Assembly: GCF_032854445.1 (NCBI RefSeq)
Contig: NC_088295.1
Span: forward strand, 8,746,501-8,810,500
From: Liolophura sinensis
Taxonomy: Eukaryota; Mollusca; Polyplacophora; Chitonida; Chitonidae
Length of the DNA: 64,000 bases
Reading direction: 5' to 3'
The notes under the pieces are model-generated. The model was not told where the DNA came from and did not search any database. It saw only the letters and a program-made list of their open reading frames with translations. Below, in pieces: positions 49,640 through 61,206 of this stretch. A program made the translations under genes and the position numbers. The first letter of the stretch is position 1. Each line of letters opens with the position of its first letter.

Positions 49640-49962
49640 ACATGCACCTAATCGTAGTTCCTTGTACTGGACACCGATGCAATGGCGAAGATACCTGACA
49701 ATAACATACCTAATTTTCGTCCCTTGTGCTGGGCATCGATGCATTGCCGAAAATACCTGACAATACCGCATCAAATCGTAGTTCCTTCTGCTGGGCACCG
49801 ATGCAATGCCGAAGATACCTGACAATAACACATCTAATTGTGGTCCCTTGTGCTGAGCACCGATGCCCTGCCGATGATACCTGACAATGACACATCTAAT
49901 CGTAGTTCCTTGAGCTGAACAACGATGCCCTGCCGATGATACCTGACAATACAAAACCTAAT
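49640..49962 (-). repeat. 62-bp minisatellite, about 5 copies
   Basis: Units of 62 bp contain CACCGATGCAATGCCGAAGA then TACCTGACAATAACACATC, diverged by 10-20%. The minus-strand ORFs at 49622-49954 and 49710-49895 are repeat-driven. Confidence 0.92.
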
Positions 49963-51056
49963 TGTATTCCCTCGCCCTGAACATCAAGCGAAGTCGTAAT
50001 ACAAGTAAAAACTGATACTTTTAAAGTCTAAGGTATCGGTCAACACACGGAGAAACATGCATGCCCAGGACTTATGACTTACAAGGCGGAGTTTCTGTGT
50101 CCTTGCCCATCGCATTGGGTAGACATACTATACATATTTGTTAAAAATGGTTACAATTTGTTTACTGTAACAATATCGTGTATTTAGGAAATATTTAGGA
50201 AATTACAAAAACGAGTTTTCAGATAAATATAGTTTTTACCAGGTCTAAACTGCCAATGGTTAAGTATTTCGAAACTATAAACTCTTCCCTGTACCCGACT
50301 GTCATAGTATACCGATATGATTCGGTATACTATACTAATGATTCCTTCGTCGTCATATGACTGAAAAATTGTTGAGTACGACGTTAAACCCCAAGCACTC
50401 ACTTACTCACTCATCGAGTAATTAACGTAGGTTTCCCTTGAACAAATGCTTTCTACTGACACTGCATGTGGAAAGAGTTCCACATAGTTGCCTAGCCCTC
50501 AAACTGTGTGGTGTGTAATTAGACGTAAAACAGTCCAAAATTAACGTTACATGTTTAATAAAACTACGATATGAATACATCAGAAACAAAATTAATTTCC
50601 TGTCAGATATAACTGCCATCCTGATTATACCTTCATTAACTTGTTTTTAAACGAGATCTTCTACTGTATTTATGCACATCATCAACAGTTCACTGTGAAG
50701 TAAAGTATAAGCTACAGGTAATTACCCAAGCACGATACGTTAGAACAGTTGCGACCTCTGTCACATTAATACCCTGCAGTACGTCAACGGGTGCATATGA
50801 ATTCTGGATCTACAAAAACATGAAGGTAAATGAAAGCATATACATTGTTAAGATTACTATATTCTCTCACGATTTCCAAACATTAGTGACGGAATGCATT
50901 GAGAAAGTCGTTAAATAATCATTGACAAAGTTTGTGTTTCTCGTCTTCTTTTTTATTGAAATTTTACAGTTAATTTTCTTTTCAACACACCGAGAAAGAC
51001 GTTTAAGATGTTACCTTTATTTATCTGCTTGAGCTGTCATCCATATTAGGCTGCAG
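49963..51056. other. Unique sequence plus SINE tail
   Basis: Apart from the SINE tail at 50348-50413 nothing is recognised. A CGAATCATATCGG-like inverted repeat of about 17 bp lies around 50306-50335 (CATAGTATACCGATATG and GATTCGGTATACTATAC). Confidence 0.4.
50348..50413 (+). mobile_element. SINE tail, second type
   Basis: CGTCGTCATATGACTGAAAA, ATTGTTGAGTACGACGTTAA then ACCCCAAGCACTCACT with CTCA repeats, well conserved. Confidence 0.85.
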
Positions 51057-51275
51057 ATCTTCACAAATGTCCTTTTGTTCTCTCGTTTTCTTGTCTGTTT
51101 AATGAGCACAACGTTCGTGTATGAAGCTCACGCAAATCAGGGCTCATGTTCCTTGACGTGTTCACACAGATGCTGCGACAGACCGATCAGTGCATGTCGA
51201 CGTGACCAGACACCCATCGTGTTTTACAAAGTCACCAGTCATAGTTATGTGTGTGCTCGTTCGTCATCCATATGA
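51057..51275 (+). CDS. Candidate exon, small Cys-rich secreted peptide
   Basis: After a 3' splice-like GGCTGCAG (AG at 51055-51056) the frame is open for 72 codons to TGA at 51273-51275. It begins IFTNVLLFSRFLVCLMSTTF, a hydrophobic leader-like segment, followed by EAHANQG, where a signal peptidase could cut after AHA. Six cysteines follow in the order C-x3-C-x3-CC-x6-C-x17-C. A C-C-CC-C-C order occurs in several families of small disulfide-rich secreted peptides of invertebrates, but the spacing here matches none I know, so no function is assigned. The only in-frame ATG (51105) is late, so an upstream exon would be needed. It could be a chance ORF. Confidence 0.3.
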   Translation: MFTNVLLFSRFLVCLMSTTFVYEAHANQGSCSLTCSHRCCDRPISACRRDQTPIVFYKVTSHSYVCARSSSI

Positions 51276-51544
51276 GGATGATTTAAACATTCAGCAAAAC
51301 AATTTTCCTAAAAATGAGAAAAATGTATGCTTACGTTTATTTGAAAAAAAAAAAACAAAAAAACAAACAAAAACATTAAGAATGATTTTAATACAAATTA
51401 AACTATAAATATGTATTTATTTTATTATCATCTAACACCACATGTCAGTAGAAAGCTCCGCTGCCAGAGTAATAGCTATATCAGAAATCTGCCGAATAAC
51501 AGCAATATTTTGCGGACTGTATAATTATAGAGCCGTAAAATAAC

Positions 51545-51655
51545 TAAAAAGGTGGCAAGCTCGAATCCAGCTCCACCATAATGTTGGCCGCCGGCGTATA
51601 ATTGAAATATTCTTGAGTACCGCGTAAAACACCAGTCAAATAAATAAAGAAGTAA
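51545..51655 (+). mobile_element. SINE with internal deletion
   Basis: The B-box end CTCGAATCCAGCTC is joined directly to CACCATAATGTTGGCCGCC, removing about 100 bp of the SINE interior. The 3' end and AAAT tail are intact. Confidence 0.8.
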
Positions 51656-52252
51656 ATCGAATCCAGCTCATGTGATTTGAAAGGGATATTGTACGGCTCA
51701 GGTTTATCAGCAACCTTCAGTTTGTCAGGAATCCTGCGTAGGTCAGGATTGTCTGGAACTTTGCCAGGATGAATTTTGCCTGGAACCTTGCCTGGCTAAT
51801 TTTGTCTTAACCCAGCGTGGCTCAGGTTTGTCAGGTACTTTGCGTGGGTCATTTTTGTCTGGGACCTTCCGTGGCTCAGGTTTGTCAGGTACTTTGCGTG
51901 GATCATTATTGTCTGGGATCTTTCGTGGCTCAGGTTTGTCAGGTACTTTGCGTGGGTCATTTTTGTCTGGGACCTTCCGTGGCTCAGGTTTGTCAGGAAC
52001 ACTGTGTGGTTCAAGTTTGTCAAGAAACCTGCGAGGATCAGGTGTGTCAGACGCCTTGCGTGGCCCATGTTAGTCGGGAACTTTGCGTGACTCACATTTG
52101 TCAGGAACCTTGCATGGCCCGTGCTTGTGTGCTCAGGACGTTTCTCAGATTTATCAGGGACCCTTCCGCGGCCTTTTGACATGATGTGGTGATCTCCGGT
52201 TTCCTTCACGCATAAACCGGATAGCTATCGTGAACAGTTGTCAAATCAATAA
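51655..52252 (+). mobile_element. SINE copy swollen by an internal minisatellite
   Basis: TCGAATCCAGCTCATG at the start and GTACGGCTCAGGTTTATCAGC after it sit 33 bp apart, as in the intact SINE (CCAGCTCATG to GTACG). The array then follows. After it come CTCCGGTTTCCTTCACGCAT, GTGAACAG and TCAAATCAATAAATAAATA, the order of the SINE 3' end, though diverged. The SINE's own interior between these marks is replaced by the array. Confidence 0.65.
51700..52140 (+). repeat. 27/54-bp minisatellite
   Basis: The basic unit of 27 bp is GTGGCTCAGGTTTGTCAGG plus ACCTTGC. In the centre it is organised as 54-bp dimers with a second version GTGGGTCATTTTTGTCTGGG. Both units are multiples of three, so ORFs with 9-residue repeats run through on both strands (51817-52179 and 51828-52073 plus, 51796-52209 minus). 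I do not call them genes. Confidence 0.93.
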
Positions 52253-52254
52253 AT

Positions 52255-54785
52255 AAATATTTTGCCTGTGTCCTAAACTGAATAGTCTTATGTTTGCTTT
52301 ATTGAGTAATAAAGTGATCCAGTCAGTCACCGATTCAGTCCTTCCTTCTTTGGAAAGAGTGCAACACCTGGTATTTGAAATGCTGTCTTCAAACAGCTAA
52401 CATTTTTGTGAAGCTCAATACATGAGCTTATTTAATAGTACTGAAGATTACAGAGGCAGCGTGTTTTTAGGACTGTGCGCGAGCACGTGTATGGTGACGA
52501 TATGTTTGCGTTACGTGTTCGATCATTTCACAGACAATCAGAGCCTTCGCCTGAGCCACTCCTCAGATACCTGGCAACCTGTTGCCGTGTTGTTGTAATG
52601 ATAGATTTATTTGACAGATGTCTTTCCTGGAAACCAGGCTAATCCTATGACAGCCAAGCATTTGATCCTGACTGATCCAGATGGAAATACATCTCGTAAC
52701 TTCTCAACTGTAAAAATTTTGTCAAACATTCTCCAAGAATGCACATATCACAATGTTGCCACGTATTCTATACATCTACATTATCCGAAGAAGAAGAAGA
52801 AGAAATTCTGTATTGTCGTAAAGGGTCACTTTCCACCCCACCCTTCGCCTTAAGCGTCTCATGTGACTTATTTAAGTTCAACTAAGACATCTGTAATATT
52901 TCAGCATCAGTGTGCAGCATAGTTTTACCCCTATCAAAGTCGATACAGATTAACCAAATCCGAGAGTACCTTTGAATAGGTACACTTTAAAATAAACTGT
53001 TTAATATAATATAATTTTGAAATTATGAGATAAATTTTGAAAGTGTAGAGGGTCTGAACCAGTAACTTCGTAGTACAATACATGGCGCAAGTGAAGATGT
53101 CCCTGTGTTCTCCGCAGTGGTTGTGCCTTGTACGGGATGATTTTTTGACCTAGGGGAAAGAAAATTCCCCATTGCATGCAACGATTTATATAGGTAAGCC
53201 TATTTATACTGCATGGTGTGCCTGTTGAAAGAACTTGCGCTTGATTTCGTAAAAGATATAGACTGATTTGGACAGCTAGGTTTTTGTAAGCCGCCATGCT
53301 TGAAGTATTTATACTCACAAGAAACACTTGTATTGAAATGTAACTCAACAACTTGCGTTGTTTTCATTTAACACAGAAATGTGTTACCCAAAAAATAAAA
53401 ATGTGTCAAATAAATGTGAAGTACACATGTTTGTGTCACCAAATAATAAAACACAAAATGAAAATTGAACCAAATAAGACAAGTTATGTAATACAACAAA
53501 AACATGTGCATTTTTGCAACAAGTATATAACATCCAATTCAATTCTTTAAACCTAAGTTAATTCAACACAAGATAGTACAAATATGACAAAAGATTTTTG
53601 TTGGAAAGAACAAAGAAAAGTTTGTGTTCATAGGGCACAAGTGTTTCTTGTGTGTATCGATAGAGAGGCAGTTTTCTTGGAAACCAGTCGAAGGAATATC
53701 AGCACGCACTATTCAAAACATATCTGAATAACCTACCCATATTTGCTATATTACAGTTTTTGTATTACTAAATTAGGTCTTTGTTTATATTTCATGCGCC
53801 AGAAATAGACAAAAAGACGCAATACACGTAGGTACAATGGATGCTGCACGCTTGCAAATACATGCAGGCATCTACATTATCAGAGGAAGAAGAAATCCTT
53901 TATAATATGGGATATTGATGCCACTGCCTGAACCTGCTTTATACTTTATATGCAAATCGCATGAGCATGAAGCAGTCCAACAACAGTTTAGTGGTAGAAC
54001 ACTGACCGAGTTTAGACCGGGTTGGTTTTCAAAATGTATACATCACAAAACTCACAAGGCTCTTCACACAGGCTTTGAATCACCCATGATACACTGCAAT
54101 AAGGTATCTCTTTGTGTTCTGTTGTGGCGATGTATGGTATACTCCTTTACAGTATAACGTCTTATTAAAACTCTGAAAAAAGGGCTGCTTTATAATTGAC
54201 TTATTACATGGGGTCCCGCGATAGCACGTCTGGTCCCGCTATAAGCATGTAATAAAAAGGAAACATTTAGGACCCACATACAGGTACGGCGCTCCAATTG
54301 GCCAGTAAGGAGACGTATAAATTTAGTAACGGTTACGAAGTCGAAATAACAAATTATTACCTTTGTGTCTTCAAAAGAATTTTCTTCTCCTCATAACTAT
54401 AACATTTACGAGTAAACAAATTTTCTTTTTGCCTTCAAAATATCAATTTTCCACCAGAAATTGTAACAATTGATTAAAAATTGTATTTTTACATTGAATG
54501 TTTCTTGGTTTTCCCCTTCAACGCATCCGTAGGAATTTATGGTATATAGATATTTATTTCTTCTGCGATCTTCCGAGAGCCAAGGTCGAGCCACTACATT
54601 CACTTGCTTTTACTATACGCTGAGCGATATGGGTACATGAAATAGGTACAATATTGCTCATAGCAATTCGAGCGCAATGTTGTGTCGTAACATATCATAG
54701 TGCCTCTAAGGTTTAGATAATTCGGTCTGAGTTCAGGCGCCAATTAAGTTGTTTACTTGAAAGGTGTTTTAATCCGGACCTTATC
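52255..54785. other. Mostly unique AT-rich sequence
   Basis: A short GAAGAA run (52788-52804) with flanking ACATCTACATTATC recurs in part at 53868-53895. ORFs at 53001-53351 minus and 53915-54157 plus are unrecognised. Confidence 0.4.
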
Positions 54786-54786
54786 C

Positions 54787-54830
54787 AAGAATATTTCACT
54801 CATATGACGACGGCAAGCTTTAGTTGTGCA
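54787..54830 (-). mobile_element. SINE remnant, minus
   Basis: CAAGAATATTTCACTCATAT then GACGACGGCAAGC matches the complement of the SINE 3' part. It is cut at the left end of the MITE. Confidence 0.65.
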
Positions 54831-55055
54831 GAGGCCGATTCCACAAAGCCTTTCCTGACTTTAGCCAAACTTTTTTTTAAACGCTATACGATCCTTAGCT
54901 TTTGGTAGCGGTAGTTGAAATTTGGGCACATTTGTCATAATATAGCATAGATGAGGGGTACACAATTTTTATTTTGGTACAAACTCCAAAATAAGCTTTG
55001 AGATCGTATTTCAAATTTTGATTTAAGCCAGAAATGGCTTTGTGGAATCGGCCCC
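54831..55055. mobile_element. MITE with 19-20 bp terminal inverted repeats
   Basis: The ends are GAGGCCGATTCCACAAAGCC and GGCTTTGTGGAATCGGCCCC, an almost perfect inverted pair. The interior (225 bp in total) shares AATTTTGACACA-like and TTAAGCCAGAAATGG blocks with 17026-17205. Non-coding. Confidence 0.88.
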
Positions 55056-55059
55056 AGTA

Positions 55060-55487
55060 ATCCCGACAAAGGTGTGAACCGACAGCGTACCTGTCAAAGC
55101 TTCTGATTTACAGTCACACTCGATCTGTTTAATACAGAGCCAACACGTGTGTGAACTGGCCTCGGAGTTAGCCATGAACAGTTCACAATTCAAGTCATTA
55201 TTTTCCTCTTAAAAATAAAAAAAGTTATTGTAAAACAAATCACAGATGTACATAGTTTCTTATAAAATGGCGTCAAAAGTTTTGTAACGTCGTGTGACGT
55301 AACACTTATTTGTTAACTGAACCGTTAATAATAACCAATATGCGTAAAGAGATATCATACTAACACATAAGCACGCCAACTGTCTCTGACCGAACGAATT
55401 ACACGGCTATAACAAGCCCAGCGAAGACAATTGAGTGGGTAAATATATACCCATATTCAGCTAGAAGTGATCTTGGGAAATACATGC
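55060..55487. other. Unique sequence, nothing recognised
   Basis: No ORF, SINE tail or array. Confidence 0.45.
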
Positions 55488-55560
55488 GCGCTGACCGAGC
55501 GTTTAATGAGTTACCCTCATAAGTGAGAGACCCTGGTTCGATTCGGAGCCGGGCAATACC
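55488..55560 (+). mobile_element. tRNA-like SINE head
   Basis: CGCTGACCGAGCGTTTAATG and, 35 bp later, CCTGGTTCGATTCGGAGCC resemble the A and B boxes of a tRNA-derived promoter. No cloverleaf with a proper acceptor stem can be drawn by eye, so it is more likely a SINE head than a tRNA gene. Confidence 0.5.
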
Positions 55561-55917
55561 TCGTCATGCCCTAGCACTACCCTCTAGCACTATATCGTCG
55601 TGTCTTATTACTACCCTCTAGCACTATGTCAAGTTCTACATGTAGCACTACCCTCCAGCGCCATGTCGTCGTGTTCTGGTACTACCCTCTAGCACTATGT
55701 CGTCGTGTCCTAACACAACCCTCTTCCACTATGTCGACGTGTCCTAGCACTACCCTCTTCCACTATATCGTGTCCTAGCACTACTCTCTAGAGCTACACC
55801 GTCGTGTCCTTGAACTACCTTCCAACACTGTATCACCGTGTCCTAGCACTACTCTCTAGCTCTATATCATCGCGCCCTAGCTTTACCCTCCAACACTATA
55901 TCATTGTGTACTAGAAG
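55561..55917 (+). repeat. 34-bp minisatellite, about 10 copies
   Basis: Units of 30-34 bp contain CTAGCACTACCCTCTAGCAC then TATGTCGTCGTGTC, moderately diverged. The first unit (CTCGTCATGCCCTAGCACTA) follows the tRNA-like head directly, so the array may have grown out of that SINE body. Confidence 0.92.
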
Positions 55918-56602
55918 ACACTGCTTTAACAGTGGGAAGATGGCCTCTTCCTCACTTGTTCTTTCGTTGAAGGAGCTTGTCGCAGTGTAAAAGCTCTGAA
56001 TGGAATACTGAAGCTTCAAATGAATCAATAAAATGAGTACATGAATTTAATTATTCAGTGCGTTTACATCTGTACAGACGAACTGATTTAAACCACTGAG
56101 TGAATGCTTTCCTGACGATCCTTCATTCAATCTTTGACACGACATTTAACCTTTGTTGCATCTGTGTTTATATTTGAAATATGTTTTTTGTTACGTCATC
56201 ACATTCATTCATACATGTTTTCCTGACCTCGTTTATTCATCCTTGTTTGAATTAGTGTGGTAATTCTTACCACCGTTATATGCATTCTGAATGGCGTCTA
56301 TTTTCTCCTGTTCTTCAATAAAACATGGGAAATCCCAGGCTATTGTCGGAAAAAACGATTTCCAGCCAATTAATGAATTCATTTGGGCGTTGCAAGGTCA
56401 TTTGGTTTAGTCGGATTATTTCATTGCTATCGTGGATTGATCAGTTATAGTTAATAATCGGGTAATTATCGACAAAGCTATTAGCCTACATTTGTCATAA
56501 ACATAGACATAGATTATGCAAGACATCCACGAAGCAGATAATACATTACCGACGTGTAATGTAAAACGCGTAAAAGTGAAAGTAGAAAGTGAAAAATTAC
56601 CA
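55918..56602. other. Unique sequence, nothing recognised
   Basis: AT-rich, without convincing features. Confidence 0.45.
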
Positions 56603-58195
56603 CACCTACAAAGTGATATGAGTTATACCTTACCGACACGTACAAAGAGATATGAGTTACAACATTACCGATATGTACAAAAAGATGTGGGTTATACATT
56701 ACCGACATGCACAGAGATGTGGGTTATACATTATCAACGTGTACAAAGAGATGTGGGATATACATTACCGACATGCACAGAGATGTGGGTTATACATTAT
56801 CAACGTGTACAAAGAGATGTGGGGTATACATTACCGACATGCACAGAGATGTGGGTTATACATTATCAACGTGTACAAAGAGATGTGGGATATACATTGC
56901 CGACATGCACAGAGATGTGGGTTATACATTATCAACGTGTACGAAGAGATGTGGGTTATACATTACCGACATGCACAGAGATGTGGGTTATACATTATCA
57001 ACGTGTACAAAGATATGTGGGTTATACATTACCAAAGTGTACAAAAAGATGTGGGTTATACATTACCGAACTGTACGAAGAGATGTGGGTTATACATTAC
57101 CGAAGTGTACAGAGAGATGTGGTTTATACATTACCGAAGTGTACAGAGAGATGTGGGTAAAACATTACCGACATGTTCAAAGAGATGTGAGTTATCCATT
57201 ACCAAAGTGTACAAAGAGATGTGGGTTATACATTACCAAAGTGTACAAAAAGATGTGGGTTATACATTACCGAACTGTACGAAGAGATGTGGGTTATACA
57301 TTACCAACGTGTACAAAGAGATGTGGGTTATACATTACCAAAGTGTACAAAGAGATGTGGGTTATACATTACCGACATGTTCAAAGAGATGTGAGTTATA
57401 CATTACCAACGTGTACAAAGAGATGTGGGTTATACATTACCAACGTGTACAAAGAGATGTGGGTTATACATTACCAAAGTGTACAAAAAGATGTGGGTTA
57501 TACATTACCGAACTGTACGAAGAGGTGTGGGTTATACATTACCAACGTGTACAAAGAGATGTGGGTTATACATTACCAACGTGTACAAAGAGATGTGGGT
57601 TATACATTACCAACGTGTACAAAGAGATGTGGGTTATACATTACCAACGTGTACAAAGAGATGTCGGTTATACATTACCAAAGTGTACAAAAAGATGTCG
57701 GTTATACATTACCGAACTGTACGAAGAGGTGTGGGTTATACATTACCAACGTGTACAAAGAGATGTGGGTTATACATTACCGAAGTGTACAGAGAGATGT
57801 GGGTAAAACATTACCGACATGTTCAAAGAGATGTGAGTTATCCATTACCGAACTGTACGAAGAGGTGTGGGTTATACATTACCGAAGTGTACAGAGAGAT
57901 GTGGGCTATACATTACCGACATGTAAAAAGAGATGTGAGTTATCCATTACCGAACTGTACGAAGAGGTGTGGGTTATACATTACCGAAGTGTACAGAGAG
58001 ATGTGGGGTATACATTACCGAAGTGTACAGAGAGATGTGGGTAAAACATTACCGACATGTAAAAAGAGATGTGAGTTATCCATTACCGAACTGTACGAAG
58101 AGGTGTGGGTTATACATTACCGAAGTGTACAGAGAGATGTGGGGTATACATTACCGACATGTAAAAAGAGATGTGGGTTATACATTACCGACCTG
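56603..58195 (+). repeat. 34-bp minisatellite, about 47 copies, open in all plus frames
   Basis: Units of 34 bp carry the core GTACAAAGAGATGTGGGTTA then TACATTACC. From 56705 to 57000 they alternate as 68-bp dimers (ACATGCACAGAG / CGTGTACAAAG). Further on, other variants recur in blocks (CGAAGTGTACAGAG, CGAACTGTACGAAG). Since 34 leaves remainder 1 on division by 3, three units give a 34-residue peptide repeat that passes through every frame. Plus-strand ORFs of 445 (56707-58044), 384 (56652-57806), 338 (57425-58441) and 214 codons overlap one another. The peptide repeat is rich in Y, W, C and V (RDVGYTLPTCTKRCGLYIT). No signal peptide, splice site or start context supports translation. Confidence 0.97.
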
Positions 58196-58319
58196 TGCCC
58201 ACAGTGGGAATATATTACAGACATGGTCAAAGAAAAATGTAAGTGTGTATATATATTCTTGGAGTTTTACCGCGTACTTAGCTGTTTTTCAGTCACAGAA
58301 CGACAAAGAGTGATTCGGT

Positions 58320-58475
58320 ATGTGTGTACTGTGTCTTCTTGGGGCAGAACTAGCCCATGTCGCCAAAGTGCTGAAGCCATTTTGACTCAAAGTATGCCGG
58401 AGACACCAGACATGACACCTCACCCAGTCACATTATACTGACACCGGGTTAACAAGTCCGGTTTCCTTGCTCTAA
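58320..58475 (+). repeat. Dispersed repeat, uninterrupted copy
   Basis: GTACTGTGTCTTCT, TATGCCGGAGACACCAGACA, CAGTCACATTATACTGACAC and CGGTTTCCTTGCTCTAACAT. It matches the 46-kb copy around the SINE and serves as its empty-site paralogue. Confidence 0.85.
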
Positions 58476-59430
58476 CATCTCAGTGCTGAGCGTGAAACAC
58501 ATAAGAGACAGGTAACAGAACTGCCATAGTGCCGTATGTTAGACCTGTATAACAGTTAATTTTAGTTCTGTATGTACAACTATGCGTACTGGTGTACGAA
58601 GTATAAAATTAACATATACACAACATGCATATTCGTACACAATACAAATAAAGCATACCATTTTGATTTTATGAATAGCTGTATATGCAGATTGGTATAT
58701 ATATTGATATACTTTTCAAACTTTATTCCTTTGTACTTGAAATACTAGTAATACTATAAAGTACATGTATACCTACAGTGGTATAAAAGAAATTATGCAG
58801 GCTGCTGTTTGTGAACAGTTATACAGTGTAGCCCAGCCAGATCTGTTGTTCATAAATCAAAGATTCGCCCCTCATCGCATTAGCAGGACGCTGTATTGGT
58901 CACAAAGCCACTGTGATTAAGAGACATCAGGTTAGACAGATTTAAATCGCCTGAAATCGAGGAGGATAAGGTGTGTCTTTTGTTGTTTATCTTGCAATCA
59001 TCAATAACATATCACTAAAAGCACAGTGACTTCATGTGTAATAAATCTAATTCACCAACTGCAAATGATGTGGAGAGTGGCAATGTCCCCATCTTATTAC
59101 TATGCAAATGAGACCGGCAAAATAGCAAGAAATATACGTAATAAGGTTTAGAAATATATGTAAAGATGTTGATGTACATCCGAAATATTGCTAAGCTCAT
59201 AGTTAAATTCAAATCCAATAAAAAAAAATGTATATCATATACAACCAGTTTAATTTCAGACTGTACAGAGAATTCCAAGTTGGCCTCAGTATGCAACATG
59301 CAGAATGTAAAATATATACTATACAGGACATTGTAACCAACATATCAGCGAAATGTGTATTATCAGACAATTATTTATTGCTGGAAAAGTCCTAATAAAT
59401 CTGTCGATCTACAACCATTTCCTGTGTTGT
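58476..59430. other. AT-rich stretch, nothing recognised
   Basis: An AATAAA at 58647-58652 (plus) lies about 200 bp after the last array-derived ORF. No convincing exon is seen. Confidence 0.4.
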
Positions 59431-59434
59431 ATAG

Positions 59435-59597
59435 GGGCAGGTCTTTGTACTTTCGATATTACGACACCTATTACGGCTATGTTATCAAAATAGATGATCT
59501 TAACAGCTCACACAAAGCCTGGCAGGCAGTCGTTAAGAGATGCGACACAAATATATATACCAACATAACTGGTCAGATTCTTCACCATAGAGGGTGA
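59435..59597 (+). CDS. Candidate exon, unknown protein
   Basis: A strong 3' splice site (CCATTTCCTGTGTTGTATAG) precedes a 53-codon frame ending in TGA at 59595-59597. The peptide includes RSLYFRYYDTYYGYVIKIDD and SHKAWQAVVKRCDTNIYTNI. The codons are balanced, and aromatic and charged residues alternate as in a folded domain. A donor-like AGG|GTGAAG overlaps the end. I do not recognise the family. The frame is open upstream to 59355 as well. Confidence 0.36.
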
Positions 59598-60477
59598 AGC
59601 GCAACACAGACTTGATGAGGAGTACACAGGAAGCATACGTGTACAACTGTATTACTGTAGTGACAATACTTATGTGCTAACTTGTGGACAATAACCCGAG
59701 ACATATATATATATATATCAGGAATCAGATGTTGGTCTCCAAGTTTATATATACCACAAGGTACACGCATATAGGGCATAAAGATCCGCTTATGGTTTGC
59801 ATACCACGTGACAATTACGTGATAATTAAAAAGCGGAAATGATGATTACCATCTTACAATCCAGTGAATAGAAATGATTCAATTATTTTTAGTTATATGC
59901 GAAGCTGTGTGAAAGCAATCATTATGTGCATTTAGAGAAGACACTCAAGCATACGAGATCACAGCGGTAATAATTAACCGGTACAAGCAGCAAAGACAGC
60001 TGCCACCGAGTTATTGTTTTCAATAGCATATGAATGCATCTATTTGTTTTGAATATGCTTGTGGGTTAAAACCGAAAAGGAACGATGAAACCTGAATCCG
60101 TAACAAAATAAGACTGTTATGAATTTCCCTTAATCCTTTCAATGCCAGTCAGAATCAGTCAAGAGTAAAACTGAACTTCCCACCCTGCTTACTATAACCT
60201 ATGCAGTGGTTATCATAAACACCATGGTCTTCGCCGATAAGGTTATTATAGGTTAGGTTACTCGAACATTGACGAACATTTCTTTTCTTTGTCCCAATTA
60301 CTTGCTTTAAGACATGCCATAATGCCAACATTCCGTTACTTTGCACTGGAGTCTGGAATTCTTATTGTGGAGCAATACATGTAAACCAGGAATATTTATT
60401 TATTTTTATTGCAGGTTTGCTTTCAGGTCTTCGAAGTTACAACCATAGAGGAAGCCATCATGAGTTGCACATGAACC
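59598..60477. other. AT-rich stretch, nothing recognised
   Basis: A short (TA)n run lies at 59703-59718. No exon with splice support is seen. Confidence 0.45.
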
Positions 60478-61206
60478 CACTTGCCCACCCTGCACGGTGA
60501 CACGCTTGCGCATTCAGCAGAGACTTGCCCACCCAGCACGGTGACACACTTGGGCATTCAGCAGTGACTTGCCCACCCAGCACGGTGACACACTTGCGCA
60601 TTCAGCAGAGACTTGCCCACCCAGGATGGTGACACACTTGCGCATTCAGCAGAGACTTGCCCACCCAGGATGGTGACACACTTGCGCATTCAGCAGAGAC
60701 TTGCCTACCTAGCACGGTTACACACTTGCACATTCAGCAGAGACTTGCCCAATCAGCACGGTGACAAACTTCCACATTCAGCAGAGACTTGCCCACCCAG
60801 CATGGTGACACACTTGGGCATTCAGCAGAGACTTGCCTACCTAGCACGGTGACACACTTGCACATTCAGCAGAGACTTGCCCACCCAGCACGGTGACACA
60901 CTTCCACATTCAGCAGAGATTTGCCTACCCAGCACGGTGACACACTTGCGCATTCAGCAGAGACTTGCCCACCCAGCACGTTGACACACTTGCGCATTCA
61001 GCAGAGACATGCCTACCCAGCACGGTGACACACTTGCGCATTCAGCAGAGACTTGCCCACCCTGGACGGTGACACACTTGCGCATTCAGCAGAGACTTGC
61101 CTACCTAGCACGGTGACACACTTGCGCATTCAGCAGAGACTTGCCCACCCTGGACGGTGACACACTTGCGCATTCAGCAGAGACTTGCCTACCCAGCACG
61201 GTGACA
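60478..61206 (+). repeat. 44-bp minisatellite, about 16 copies
   Basis: The unit is GACTTGCCCACCCAGCACGG, TGACACACTTGCG, CATTCAGCAGA. It can be split into a 19-bp piece (CACTTGCGCATTCAGCAGA) and a 25-bp piece that is a diverged 19-mer with CGGTGA inserted. Low divergence. ORFs at 60613-60852 and around 61141 are repeat-driven. Confidence 0.95.

Noticed and set aside
51796-52209. 137-codon minus-strand ORF with 9-residue repeats, and plus-strand partners
   Set aside because: A 27-bp unit stays in frame on both strands, and the array lies within a SINE.
55488-55560. Genuine tRNA gene
   Set aside because: A and B boxes are recognisable, but I could not form a matching acceptor stem and anticodon arm.
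56516-58441. Four long overlapping ORFs (214-445 codons) as genes
   Set aside because: They occupy all three frames of one 34-bp tandem array and exist because the unit lacks stops.
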